Assembly (NCBI GenBank): GCA_036674765.1
Contig: JARVKI010000073.1
Coordinates: 159,651 to 223,650, forward strand
Length of the DNA stretch: 64,000 nucleotides
Reading direction: 5' to 3'
Source of the DNA: Seiridium cupressi
Taxonomy: Eukaryota; Ascomycota; Sordariomycetes; Amphisphaeriales; Sporocadaceae
Made by a program: the position numbers and the translations under genes. Within the stretch, counting starts at the first letter, position 1. Every line of letters starts with the position of its first letter. Shown here piece by piece: positions 35,920 to 46,724 of the stretch. The notes below the pieces were generated by a model, which saw only the letters and a list, made by a program, of their open reading frames with translations, did not search any database and was not told the origin of the DNA.

Positions 35920-36776
35920 ATGGAAGATCAGCCTATGATTTTCATTAGCGGCGTCAACAGAGGTAAGTCAAGTACATACTGCTGACTGTACCACGTATTA
36001 ACAATGTAGGTATTGGCAGCGCCTTGGCTCGCGCGCATCTTTCTAGGCCGAAATATGTAGTTTTTGGAAATGTTCGCAGCGACAATGCCCTAGAGGTTGC
36101 CGAGTTGAAGGCGTTCTCTAAGGGATCTGGTTCTAAGCTATTTCTGGTCAATATTGAGAGCTCCTCCATTACAGATCCGACAAAGGCCATTGAAGAGCTT
36201 GAGTCTGCAGGTATCAACCACATCAATGTCCTCATAGCCAACACTGCAGTCAGTCCGCCCCTCGGGCCACTTGAATCGACCAACACGAAAGAGATGGCTA
36301 GCGTATTTAGGATTAACACTCTTGGTCCTTTGGCTTTGTTCCAAGCCTGTCATCTGTTGCTTGCGGAGTCCACAAATGCCAGGTTCGTAACCATTAGTAG
36401 TGGAATTGGTTCCATTGGTAATACGGAAGCCTTCGGCTCTCACCTGGCACCGACGTATGGTGTTTCAAAGACTGCGTTACAATGGATGACCGTGTAAGAC
36501 ATGATACAGACTTAACACTGGAATGATGGCCGGCTAACAAAAATGTACAGTGCAGCACATTGTGGTAACAAATGGCTGACTGCGTTTGTCGTAGACCCGG
36601 GATGACCACCATTTCCTCAGCTCTCGTTGACTTTGCTAATATTGGCTAGCTTCCGTCAAACAAATATGGGTAGTATTGCTGTTGCGCATCTGGGACTAGA
36701 AAAGGCTCCCCACACTGCCGAAGAAGGCGCCGAGCGAATTATAAACCTCGTTAGTAGATCAGCCATACCCACGTAA
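35920..36776 (+). pseudogene. Short-chain dehydrogenase/reductase (norsolorinic-acid-ketoreductase-like), truncated by stop
   Basis: NAD(P)H-dependent oxidoreductase of the SDR type common in polyketide clusters. Exon 1 (35920-35962) carries IFISGVNRG; the intron 35963-36009 joins it to GIGSALARAHL, giving the full TGxxxGIG-type cofactor loop. Exon 2 has VLIANTAVSPPLGP, INTLGPLALFQACHLLL, the catalytic Ser region FVTISSG and YGVSKTALQW with Tyr and Lys. After an intron with donor GTAAGA near 36495, the frame reads WLTAFVVDPG and then TGA (36603-36605), where family members have a Trp. The 3' part, NMGSIAVAHLGLEKAPHTAEE, is still recognisable up to TAA 36776. One TGG-to-TGA change therefore seems to have killed an otherwise conserved gene. 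Confidence 0.75.
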
Positions 36777-37160
36777 TCATCATTACAGAGTTCTAATATA
36801 GTCAGATCGATAACTCCAGCCGTGAGAATAGCCCAGGAAGCTTTCTCGAAGCCTGGAGAGGTAATCAAATGGCATGGTAGCCATTTGGTTACTTGGGCGT
36901 CGTTGGACCTTTGCAGCAGGGTTTCTCAACGCAAACTCACTTGTCCGGCCGGGGCTAGAGGCTTGGCGAGTTCCAACGCAAACGCAAGGGCTTCGTCGGT
37001 AGGCGGGAAAGACTGCACGTTGTGTCACCATCACTTCGAGCCAGCCAGTTGCAGGCTTGTGCTAAAATTTGACATAGAGCCCTGATAGTGGCGATATTTT
37101 GTTTGACAAGATATGGTTGGAGCAATGATGAATAGTAAACAAATGCAAGGAATTCTTCGA

Positions 37161-37746
37161 CTAGAAACAAATGTTAAGCATGCTGGCCTTGAGCTTCAAC
37201 CCCAAGGACACGCTCCACCCCTTAGTCAGGACGGCATTCTGCTGTTGTTTCTCATGCGGGGCCGAGTGAACTTCATACTTCGTGTCGACAAAATCCTTAG
37301 CTGTCGTAAGGACCCCCTCGGTATCCTCAAATACAGCATCACTGTCTGGACGAAGCATATATGCGATGGAGTATCGGTGACCTTCGAGACTAGCCCGAGC
37401 TTCCCGAATCACACGATGTAGACATGAATAAAGTGTCTTGACCGTAAAAAAAGCGTAGCGTGTCACCAACATTGATGACGGCCTGGTCCAACCGAGGCTC
37501 GATCCATTCCCATTGAGTCATCTCCGGTGCAATGACTTGTAGACCCCATTGGTCGCTAAAAAGGACCGTGAGGAATCCCACGTCTGTGTGCTTTTGATGG
37601 GTTAGTTGTACCGGATAGCTGAGCAATGCGAGAATGGTGTCCGATGGCTTTTTGATGGCGGTGGTGATTTCCGAGGTGTCAGCCGGCGACGATCCTTGCA
37701 TCATGCTTTGGAAGGTGGCGGGGGAAGAAGGATCGCAGAAGTACAA
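37161..37746 (-). pseudogene. 2OG-Fe(II) oxygenase (isopenicillin N synthase-like), C-terminal part, frameshifted
   Basis: Contains the jelly-roll core: KHTDVGFLTVLFSDQWGLQV (HxD present), EWIEPRLDQAVINVGDTLRFF, then after a frame change CLHRVIREARA (distal His present) and RYSIAYMLRP (RxS for 2-oxoglutarate). The frameshift falls in a run of seven T on the coding strand near 37447; six T would restore frame, so a sequencing error is possible. The N-terminal half is not found upstream, where a WD40-NLR tail of opposite strand begins. All metal ligands are present. The loss of the 5' half is what makes it a pseudogene. Confidence 0.68.
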
Positions 37747-37856
37747 GCAAATGTCTGATCATCAAGTCTGCGAGTATATACGCGGCATGGCATGTCTCGG
37801 CTGACGGTAGCAAGGTCGTACTGATCTGTATCGACGGCACTGTAGCCATCTGCGAC

Positions 37857-38168
37857 CCTGACTTACCAGAGGATGAGCAGTGTCGTCTGGTGATAATGGA
37901 GAATTCTTATCCCGTCCCATTTAGGTCGATGCGATTCGAGACGGGCTACCAAGACGTGCTGCGAACGGAATTCGGCGCTTGTCGGTGCCACATGACCGCA
38001 GCGGTACTACAACAGGCGGTGTCGTCGTCATCAAACAGCACGTCACCTCTACAGCTCCGGCCAGAGGAGTTTCAGTTTGGTGTCAGCTATGAAGGAGAGT
38101 GGATCACTTGGAACAACCAGCAGCTGATATACTTACCAAAGCATATTGTGTGCAGAGTTACAGCGTAA
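37857..38168 (+). pseudogene. Possible NACHT-WD40 NLR C-terminal tail fragment
   Basis: An open stretch of about 100 codons ends ...FQFGVSYEGEWITWNNQQLIYLPKH. The block with W-I-T-W-N followed by hydrophobic-L-P resembles the tail after the WD40 propeller in HNWD-type fungal NLRs. No WD repeats or NACHT remain nearby. It sits head to tail beside the truncated 2OG oxygenase, another sign of rearrangement. Confidence 0.4.
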
Positions 38169-38657
38169 TAGTGGGTTGCCGGTCCGCCCAAGTTTTACAG
38201 TTCAGGTTCTCTGAGCATGCAGTGCTTGAGGCAATTATTTGATAATCATTCATGATGCTGAATCCTATCGCCACTGGTGATGGAGGTTAATTTTACGTGT
38301 TCTAGGTTTAGTTCATTCGTGCAACGTATTTTATGTGTTAGTGAAATGCTCAGGCGAAATGTTCTCCTACGAATTTTCGAAAACATTTCTCAACCAAGAG
38401 CGCTGAAGACATAATGGCGCATAATGTTTTGTACGATCCACTCCCCTTCTTGTTTATGCAATAGTCAAAGTCGAAACCAAGTATAGATGCATTGGTCAAT
38501 GTAACTGATGTTGGGGCGTTAATCCCGCCTCTAAGCTATCAATCGGCGTCGTACTTTTCTAGACACTTGGTACTAGTGGAGATAAATACGCCGTCATATA
38601 GACTCCCTGCTTAGCGGAAAAAACTGAAAGACACCCAGGTAGGATAGATTTCTAGCC
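38169..38657. other. Intergenic, nothing recognised
   Basis: About 490 bp of AT-biased spacer between the WD40 tail fragment and the prenyltransferase remnant. Confidence 0.5.
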
Positions 38658-39835
38658 CTATATAAATGTGGTTGTTCTCGCTACCTTCAACGTTAGCGAA
38701 ATAACACAGCCACTGTAAGCCATGGGAGGAAAGGGTGCCGCAACGTACGGATTATTAATCGTATCCCTATGATTGCCATCTGCACCCCAATTCCATTCAA
38801 ACATACTGTATATTTTCTCATAGTTCTCCACCATGGTCTGATTATCCTTGAAATGCTGCCACACAGGGACATAACCTTTCACGTCTGGTATTTCCTGTCT
38901 AGGCCTCATCTCCCAGTAGTACCCGACGGCTTCATAGCGACCGGTTGGATCCATGACCGGATCACTGAAAAGCTTCGAGATATTTTCATCTACCTTGGCT
39001 GGCTCGTTTAGAAGAAAGTGTTAGTTTCTGTGTAAGACTTGTAGCATTTTGTGTGTTGCCTCGTCTGTTCACTTTGCACCGTACTTGACGACATTTTCCA
39101 TCGAAGGAAAAGAGTTTGACTTGGTTTGGATGTACAGCTTTACCCGTGCCCCGAGGCTGGGGTCTACACAGTCTTTGGCGACCATCTCCATGGGAAGGGG
39201 CTCTGGGCTGATGCTAAAATATCCGCAGGGATCTAGGCTTTTGGTAGTGTCGATTGGACCTTTCAAGGCGCTCTGAGGCCCGTAAGTATAGACTTCGTGG
39301 TGAGGAAGAAGTACGCCTTCAGTGGTTTCGCTCCACCATACAAGTCCATCGCCAGGAAGCATTGAGGCAATTTTTGGCCAACAGCCGCTGTTTCTTCTTC
39401 TGAGAGGAACCATGACTTGGCAAAATGGCTGAGCCACCGCATGTCCGCCTGCAGAGCACTGGATATGCCTGGAAGAACAGAAAATAAATCTTCTTCAGGC
39501 AGAGGACCTGAGCCATGGCCTAACTGATCCCCAGGGAGATCAAAAGTGAAGCGCAGACAAGGCTCGCTACTGTCACTAAAATTGATGCTCAGTTCAAAGG
39601 CGGAACCATGGTATGTCAGTAGCGAGTTGGTATTAGGCTCTGGTCCAATAACTTGAGCAAAAGTACCACGGAAGAAGGGGGTATGAGACTCTTGTTCCTC
39701 TATCGTATATGATCCCGTGCCTCTAAATAAGGCGGAGAATGCCGGAAGACAGTATCGAGACCAAAGTTCGAAGCGATCGTCATTTCGAGCAACATCGGAA
39801 GACTGCCAATGGGCCTTGACGCCTATCGATTCTGG
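38658..39835 (-). pseudogene. DMATS-type aromatic prenyltransferase, degraded
   Basis: ABBA-fold enzymes attach a dimethylallyl group to indoles and related aromatics. In N- to C-terminal order on the minus strand are SRYCLPAFSALFRGTG, FFRGTFAQVIGPEPNTNSLL (typical first strand region), GSAFELSINFSDSSEPCLRF, CFLAMDLYG then PLKAYFF (classic LKAYF-P motif), EMVAKDCVDPSLGARVKLYI followed by SNSF, and the C-terminal MDPTGRYEAVGYYWEMRPR and DVKGYVPVWQHFKDN. These blocks fall in at least three frames: changes occur around 39240-39300 and after VVKYGAK near 39066. The N-terminus has no clear start. The gene is therefore broken. It closes a set with a TauD oxygenase, SDR and 2OG oxygenase that looks like a former prenylated-metabolite cluster. 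Confidence 0.72.
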
Positions 39836-40386
39836 ACATTTTCAGTCACCACATTAGCGTCATAGTCATACGGTTGAAAAAGGCCGAGCTGCAATGGTGC
39901 ACCATATAGTGGTGAGGTTAACTAGCGTGCTGAATAGCTTAGCTTACGCTTGTCAACATAAATTTTTGAGAAACTGCGAATTTCACTCGAGAGAAATACA
40001 CGGGTACTAGTATAAGACGTACTAAGGGACATATAATAAGACGCTCTGCTTCTCCTTTCAGGCAGCGTGCCGAGGTACAATCTAGGGTAGTGGTACGACC
40101 CATGACGTACGAAATAGCTTCTGACCCAGCAAACGTAATCTTCATGGAAGTGCTTGGATTGAATCAGGACTGCGATTGTTATACGGGGTGGTTACTGATG
40201 CTTCTTATTCTCTTCTAGTCGACCAGCAAATATATCATTTACATGTGGAAATGTTTATTGATATACGAGCACGGAATATTCATCAAACCCTCAAGTCACA
40301 TGGCTACAACCGTACACAGGAAGGTAAATATTCAAAAAAGATTTGTGGTTTGTAGACTAATTTTAATCATAAAACTCATTTCAGAT

Positions 40387-41888
40387 ATGCAGCAAACTTG
40401 CAATAGAAACGACGACACACAGCCTACAGAGTTCGCAATCCTTCCACCAGAAGCTGCCCCAACTAATCCCATCGCTATTGAACACCAATCCTTGGTGGAA
40501 ACAAGGCAGGAGCGGGCACCAGTCATGAAAACACCAGCGATTAACCAAGTCTCTGAAGATGTTTCAGCCGGAACTTCTGAATCATATCCCAATCAGCAAA
40601 CCAGCCAGTCGAATTTGATGGATAATGCAACCATGCAGCTAATGCGAGACAAGGAAGTATTACGCTATGTTGCAGAAATTAAGCAAGCGAACAAGGAGCT
40701 GAACGCTCACCTTATGAAAATGAACGAGGAAAAAACACAGCTGCTCAATTATATCGACAATCTTAAGCAGGCCTCCTATACCATGACAGCTCACGTCACT
40801 AAAACCCAAGAAGCGGCGGCGTCCACAGCAGATATGTATGCGTTGGCATGTGAGCAGAAAGCAGAAGCCAATACGGCCATTGAGGAGCTAGAGTCGTGGA
40901 TTTCCGAGTTAGATTCAGCTGTGAACAGCGAGCGCCAGAAGACTGAAACTGCTGAATCAGCAAAAAAAGCAGCGCAGGATGAGGTACAGAGAGTGAGGGA
41001 GCAACTGAATCAAGCCATTGCGACCGTGAAGAAGGAGCGGCAGTCTCGAGTTGAAGCACAAGAAGCTATGCGGCTTGAGAATGAGTGGGCCAAGAAGGCA
41101 GAACGTGAGAGGGTTGATATGGCCGAGCGTTTGAAGAATATGGGGAATGATAACCTCTGGGCTTTGGGTGTCGCGAGGCGAGCAAAAGAGAAGAGTATAG
41201 AGGCGAAGCAACGGGCGAAGACGGCTGAGAAAGCCCACCAGGTCTTGGCCACAGAAGTCGAGCAATTACAAGCCACAGTGAAGGGAGCAGCGGAACGGGT
41301 CGTTCAGAGCAAGCTGCTTGCTGTTGGCGAGATTGAAGTCGCAGTCGATGGGCCTGGCCAGCCTGAAAGGAAGCGAAAAGGTCTTCAGGAAGGGGAACCT
41401 CGGCCACCAGTGACGGCAAACGCCAAAAACAAAATTCTGCCGAGGCCGCGACGCGGAACAATCGACTGCAGAATTTGGCAGAGCAGTTGAAGTCGGTAGT
41501 TGAGTCCTGGGATATAACGGAGCCTGATAGGCACATAAGTTTCGAACTGGAGGATGATTCGATCAAAATCCAGCACATTAAAGAAGATGGCGACCCAACA
41601 CCTAACAGTATATTAATCAAATGTGTTTGGGAAGCAGGGCAGCAGACAGTAGCCATGTTCCACATCATGGCTATCGCGCGCATGTTGATCGGGAGGAAAC
41701 TAACCAATACTAAGTCATCTGTAGTCGAGGATATATTACGCAACTACTCTCTTCAAATGATCTCCAAGCGGCGCTCAGAACAGATATTCGGGGCTAGTAA
41801 AGACCAGGGCCGTGTTACGATTTTTCTTTGGAACGACCTCGAACGTATTATTACCACTATCTGGCGACTAGTGGGTGAGAACGAATAA
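40387..41888 (+). CDS. Coiled-coil orphan protein, apparent frameshift
   Basis: From ATG 40387 (an upstream in-frame ATG is at 40243, but a TTTCAG acceptor-like sequence at 40379-40384 suggests an intron boundary there) the frame gives a Gln/Thr/Ser-rich N-terminus. Long heptad-patterned helices rich in Glu, Lys, Ala and Gln follow, for example RDKEVLRYVAEIKQANKEL and AEKAHQVLATEVEQLQATV. Near 41390-41420 coding sense passes to another frame (NRLQNLAEQLKSVVESWDI) that continues to 41888 with a folded-looking C-terminus (FHIMAIARMLIGRKL, VTIFLWNDLERIITTIWRLV). Without a good intron there, I suspect a one-base frameshift. The sequence resembles no family I know. It could be a cytoskeletal or viral-like coiled coil; I give no function. 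Confidence 0.45.
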
Positions 41889-42370
41889 TTGTATTTTGCC
41901 GGGCTCTTTATGGGGGCAGGCGAATGGTCTCATAATCTCATTCCTTTTTACGTAATTCAAAGTTCTCATATCTACTTCGGCTGCTTTAGTAAGGCTTATT
42001 TTTATGCCTACTCTTATCCATTATCAATCATATGTGTAGCCAGAATGATAAGCGACCAGAAAAGTCCAGGCCCTACGACTTCATAACAATGGGAAGAGAC
42101 GGCCCGATATTGAAACTAGGAGATTAACCGTTCTATACTCAGTTCCGTAGGGCTTCAGACCTGGAAACTTCTGGCTGTGGTGTATTCGTGGCGGTAGCAA
42201 TCGGAAATTTTACCGAGTCTGCAGTACTACGCCCGGCGGTCTACATAAAGGGCTGACTTGTCAGACTTTCATTCATTCGGGATTTCTTCTTCACTTTAAC
42301 ACTTTAGCATTTCAACAAACATCTCATTATTTGACCTGTAATCCTTTCCACCAGGCTGGCCACCGCGTCA
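41889..42370. other. Intergenic, nothing recognised
   Basis: About 480 bp. A CATAAAG element near 42244 and a C/T-rich leader before 42371 may be the promoter of the next gene. Confidence 0.4.
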
Positions 42371-42850
42371 TGTCTTCCAACAATAAACGAGCCAAGTTTA
42401 AAGAACAACTTGAGGCTGAACCAGGACCCCGCACGGTCGCATCGCAGTATACCAGGCATTATGACACACTATTCGGAGTCCATACCGACGCAGATAGGGA
42501 GGCTATCTTCCGCAAAGTGGAGGATATCGGAAAGCCTCTGGGGTTTGAGCTCATACCTGCGAACTTGACATAGACTTTGAAGTTCATACGTGACCAAAGA
42601 AATAACGGAAAATTGCGAGCGGAGTGTCATGAGAAATATGAAACATTGCGTATGTGTCGAAAGTCAAGGCTGATTGATAGCTTATTAACGTTATTCAGAG
42701 CTGCTCATGTCACCTTCCGACGCCGACTTTGAGGCTTTCAAGAATGCTTTCCAACCATCCAAACTGGGAGGAGAGCCAAGCGCTTACCTGAAACAGCCCG
42801 TCAAATTTAATTCGAGTATTGGGCTGTCTTCTACTCTTGCTATCCGTATC
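42371..42850 (+). pseudogene. Orphan small gene with in-frame stop
   Basis: Starts MSSNNKRAKFKEQLEAEPG and reads to ELIPANLT, where TAG (42571-42573) stops it. The same frame carries on as TLKFIRDQRNNGKLRAECHE. After a probable intron ending near 42699 it continues ELLMSPSDADFEAFKNAFQ and stops near 42857. CAG to TAG explains the stop. Charged, helical, no membrane segment; family unknown. Confidence 0.4.
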
Positions 42851-42946
42851 GAAATGTGACCAGTCGATCATTGCTGCGAGAAGAGTTGTCTAGATCGACT
42901 CCAGACATAGCTGGTAGAGATAAGGATCAAAAATGCAAAGACATCG

Positions 42947-43390
42947 ATGAAAGATATGGGAGCCCATTTGGTAGATCAGAACTCTGAGCCGTGTAGTCAT
43001 TCAGACAGTTATAAGAGACGCCTGTCCCGACATAAATATTACAGAGTCCTATTCCTGTCCCACTACAGTCTCCGAAATCCGATCAAACTCAATATATTCT
43101 ACTTGCCAATGTATACAGCATCTAGCTCTCGATCGACCACTAAGCCGTCACTATCAATTGATAAAAGACGCCTCCTTGTTAAGAGGGTCTTTAAAGGAAA
43201 ACACTCTGAACTCCCTCGTACGATAACAGCTATCCCAATAGGCTGGCTACAAGAGTTCAAACACTTAAACCCGGCTGTCCACCAAAAGTTCATCGATGCC
43301 GGGCACGCCGATATCAACGAAACTGTCCAGGGTGGTTGGGGAAGCTTTTTGAATAAAACCGAGTACTATAAAAACCCGTGGCGGTCGTAG
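42947..43390 (+). CDS. Hypothetical small basic protein
   Basis: A 147-residue open frame; the likely coding part begins at the internal Met of MYTASSSRSTTKPSLSIDKR and contains PIGWLQEFKHLNPAVHQKFI and GGWGSFLNKTEYYKNPW. The Trp/Gly/Asn-rich C-terminus does not look random, but I recognise no family. It may be the 3' exon of the broken gene at 42371. Confidence 0.25.
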   Translation: MKDMGAHLVDQNSEPCSHSDSYKRRLSRHKYYRVLFLSHYSLRNPIKLNIFYLPMYTASSSRSTTKPSLSIDKRRLLVKRVFKGKHSELPRTITAIPIGWLQEFKHLNPAVHQKFIDAGHADINETVQGGWGSFLNKTEYYKNPWRS

Positions 43391-43938
43391 AGTACAGCTT
43401 GTGGGAGGAATACCTTCGAATCAGATATGTATGACTAGATATAGGATATGAGTATGGTTTGAAGTTGGTGTGCGACTGGCGATATCACGATGCACCTATA
43501 GGGGTGCACATATCTTGAAGGATTGGGCACTTAGAGTTTAAGGCATGTGGTCCAAGGGGCAGAGGGATGGCGGGATTGAGAGAATCTAGTTTGAAACTCA
43601 TTGAAGAGGAATTGTATCCTTTACTTGATCGCTGACAACAAACTTCTACGCCTCCAATCAAATCTTATCACTTGGGATCTGCTAGGGTGTGGTGAGCAGC
43701 ACTGCTACAGGCTGTACTGATATGCTACCTACCATGAGTTATTGCAATCTATTCCAGCTCGCTTCGCGAACGAACATAAATAGCTCGATGGGGAAAGGGT
43801 AGCATTTCTTTCATTCTTTCTTCTATTAAGTTTTCATCGTTACATTGCCTCTCAACTACGTTTATCTGTTTTTCAAATTAATTAACAACCACATACTTCA
43901 CCTTTGCAGCCAGGAAGACGTCTACAATACTCTCCAAA
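43391..43938. other. Intergenic, promoter of the phosphatase-like gene
   Basis: About 550 bp; pyrimidine-rich leader (TTTCATTCTTTCTTC) just upstream of ATG 43939 suggests this gene was once expressed. Confidence 0.4.
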
Positions 43939-44760
43939 ATGAGCCCCTTAGTAGAATCAACATGCGGAGAAGCCGAGATCTTGTTTATTCGCCATGCGAA
44001 ATCTGAATCAAACAGAGCTGGGAATATCGGCGTTCACGTTCTCGACCCAATACTACTCTCTAGGACCGAAAACAAAAAGAGCGGCTTCCAAGGAAGAATC
44101 TTCTGTCAAACCAGCATCTTGCCAACGCTCGTAGGCAAAAATATCACGCACATCGCTATATCCCCTCTATCACGAGCAATAAGTATAATAATTCAGTCAT
44201 TACCATTACATATACTCCTTCGTGCCAGAATTACGGTTATACCCCTGCTTATGGAACAGACGCACTGGTTCTCCGACCGTCCTCGACCAATCAAGCAGCT
44301 TCTGTCATTAATATGGAAAGAGCTTCAGGCTAAGGGAAAAGGCGCGGAGCTGCTATTTTCTAACCTACGTATTGATTTCAGCCTGCTCCTATAGTCCGAG
44401 CCTAACGATACCCGGACTACTTAGGAGCGATTTGAGCATATCGACAATCACCGAAAGTTGTACGAGCTCCGAAGAGAATATAGGTTCTTAGCTGGAATCG
44501 AAACACTAAACAAGCCTTGGCATACCAAGACTGGCTTATACAGTCCTGACCGAGTTATAAAGCGTGGTACGAAATGTTGTGTTAAGATCGCGTTATAGAC
44601 GAGAACCCCGACCAGTCTTGCCGTATTTGCCGTATTTGGATACGGCGGGTTCGTTAATTATCTTATTCAAAAAGTTGGAGATATCCGCCTATTCGACATA
44701 ATTCCGAAGCTTACCGATTAGAAGACGGGCGAGTGTCGACGGTATATCTTACCATAGAAG
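43939..44760 (+). pseudogene. Histidine-phosphatase (phosphoglycerate-mutase-like) remnant
   Basis: Starts MSPLVESTCGEAEILFIRHAKSESN, with the phosphohistidine RHA motif of the histidine phosphatase superfamily, followed by ITHIAISPLSRAISI. The frame ends at 44394; a one-frame-shifted continuation shows YELRREYRFLAGIETLN and later FGYGGFVNYLIQ. In family members this last block is HGGF: the second catalytic His is Tyr here, a CAC/CAT-to-TAC/TAT (C-to-T) change. Several stops and frame changes separate the blocks. It is a decayed gene, not an active phosphatase. Confidence 0.6.
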
Positions 44761-45659
44761 ATGGTTAACGGCGAGGTCCAATATAATTTATTTCGAGAGG
44801 CTAAAAAGGACCGTATAAAGCGATTAAGAATTAAAAACCCGAATTAATATATAATATACGATTTATATATAAAATAGGAAAGAGTAGTATAATAGGCATA
44901 AGCTATTATAAAGTTAGCTAGGGCAGATTTCGCAAACCTAAAGCTTAAACCACTCTACGAGGCAGCGAACACAGAGATCCCCGATACTATTAATAGCGCC
45001 GGCGAGGATTATATACACGTAGAAATTCCTTTAAAATTTCCCGAAACTATCGACGTGGTTAAAAATCTTCTTTTTAACAAGATTCAATCCAATAAGACGA
45101 GCAAATAACCGAGCTTAACTATGTAATTATAATATATAGTTGCAAGTTAGTATATGCTTGCACTTTAATCCGATAGATACGTGCGCGTTGCTAACGGCGG
45201 TATAGCTGACTGGCCAATTAAGCGCGGCTTTATTTTGACGGCAGAAGATGATCAGAGCTGTAATACACATGAGGACAAGGAGGAAATTCATGGTTTGGGG
45301 CAATCAAGATACGATTAACGGTCGACAATATGGCACTTTACACCCTTTGGGTTCTCTTTTATTATATTCGATCTCATCTGTTCTCCCATCTTCTCAGACC
45401 GCTTACTTTACTTACCATATTTAATTACATCACCTCGTTTATTGAGCTGTACCTAAAAGATGTGAAGCTTCGCAGCAGTGCTAGAGCCAGTATTTATCGT
45501 TTCTGATTCGGGTCGTGCATGTTGGTTAATATTATCATGCCCGAGCTAGCAAACAACGCCGTCGTTATCGGAGCTCTTCAAGCACTACTCAAACCCGAAG
45601 ATAAATTTGACCCAATTGTCCATTACTCAGCAGAATACTGGCCTTAGCATGCGACAGAG
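44761..45659. other. AT-rich degraded spacer
   Basis: About 900 bp. Parts are strongly AT-rich with TA steps (for example around 44830-44920), consistent with mild RIP. Short coding-like patches (IPLKFPETIDVVKNLLFNK) suggest a further dead gene that I cannot identify. Confidence 0.4.
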
Positions 45660-46299
45660 GGGTTGAAGGAAAGTGACCATATCGAACTCGAAGATCGGAT
45701 CAATCTGCTCTTCAATATCGACTATACGGAGCGATTCCTTAGTTAGATGGAAATATACGACCCAGACGGAAGGTATAGCCATAAAAATCACGATAGGGCG
45801 GGAGCATTATATTACACATCGCTATTTGGCTTTGAGAAGGCTGTGCATAATTCATAGGTGGATAAGTCTCAACTGTCAAAATATAAAGGGAGATACGGCA
45901 ATGCCCTGAATACGGCGGCGATATGTGGGAATATGGCCATTATTGGCTGGCTGATGCAAAAATGCAAAGGCTTAACAAAGTTTCTCGACCTAGTCAGGGT
46001 TGCTGGCTATATCCATACAAATGCAGGAGAATGCGTCAGTAAGATATGCGATAAAGCAAGTAACCTGGAGATTACGGAAGAGGCCGTCGAGGCTGCAGCG
46101 GGGAATAAGGGTAATAGTTAGGAAATGACAAAGCTGCTTCTGGACAGGAAAAGAGACGAGATCCAAATTACAGAGGAGGTCGTCAAAACCGCGGTAGAGA
46201 ATGATTATAACGGCCAAAAAGTGATGCAGCTACTTTTTGAGAGGAAGGGAGACGAGATTAAAATCACAAAAAGGGTTGTTAGTCTTATTGCGGGATGAT
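45660..46299 (+). pseudogene. Ankyrin/ITEEVV-type repeat fragment
   Basis: Reading across two or three stops gives HDRAGALYYTSLFGFEKAV, YGNALNTAAICGNMAIIGWL, then tandem units LEITEEAVEAAAGNKGNS, MTKLLLDRKRDEIQITEEVV and KVMQLLFERKGDEIKITKRV. These ITEEVV-AAA-N-G-MxLLLD-R-GDEI units are a repeat type found in the C-terminal halves of fungal NACHT/ankyrin proteins. Only about 200 residues remain, with a TAG after KGNS at 46120-46122. Confidence 0.55.
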
Positions 46300-46573
46300 T
46301 CAATATTTAGGGCAAACCACGCTTCCTAGAGCCATACATCGCAGGATTGTATCTATATCTATGTATATTCAGAACCGCTCACGTGCCTATTCAAGCTGTT
46401 GCAGTGCCGCATTGCACGGCTTCGGTTAGCATCTAACCACGATTCCGTCGGAAAACCCCTCTATTCTATGCTATTCATCCCGTGAGTCCCGCAGTTCTCC
46501 GATCTGCAGATCATACCAGGTAGCCGTCCTGATGCGCGACAAATTGTGGGTAAAGAGAAGTGTTTGGTTCCGC

Positions 46574-46609
46574 CGGCGGGAAAAACCACTGAGGTGGAAA
46601 AACCCGCCG
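46574..46609. repeat. Two-tier hairpin with symmetric A5 bulges
   Basis: A 7-bp GC stem (CGGCGGG / CCCGCCG) encloses AAAAA on both sides and a 4-bp inner stem (CCAC / GTGG) with a TGAG tetraloop. The arrangement 7-5-4-4-4-5-7 is exact over 36 nt. Function unknown. Confidence 0.45.
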
Positions 46610-46710
46610 TGTGAGGGAAGGGCTCATTGGCTACCGGGCTTTGCGGCGGAGCTGACGCCACTGCCAGTGTGCTTGTCGAAGACCAGCACAAGCCGGGTTA
46701 AGGACCGTAG

Positions 46711-46724
46711 CGGGATTCGAACCC
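46711..46724 (-). other. tRNA-type B-box relic
   Basis: The minus strand reads GGGTTCGAATCCCG, a perfect RNA polymerase III B box with T-arm pairing. No matching 5' acceptor strand or clear D and anticodon arms are found upstream, so a functional tRNA is unlikely; a tRNA relic or tRNA-derived SINE piece is possible. Confidence 0.3.

Noticed and set aside
37440..37460. Treating the T-run frameshift in the 2OG oxygenase as certain proof of a pseudogene.
   Set aside because: A one-base homopolymer error in the sequence would explain it; the missing N-terminal half is the better evidence.
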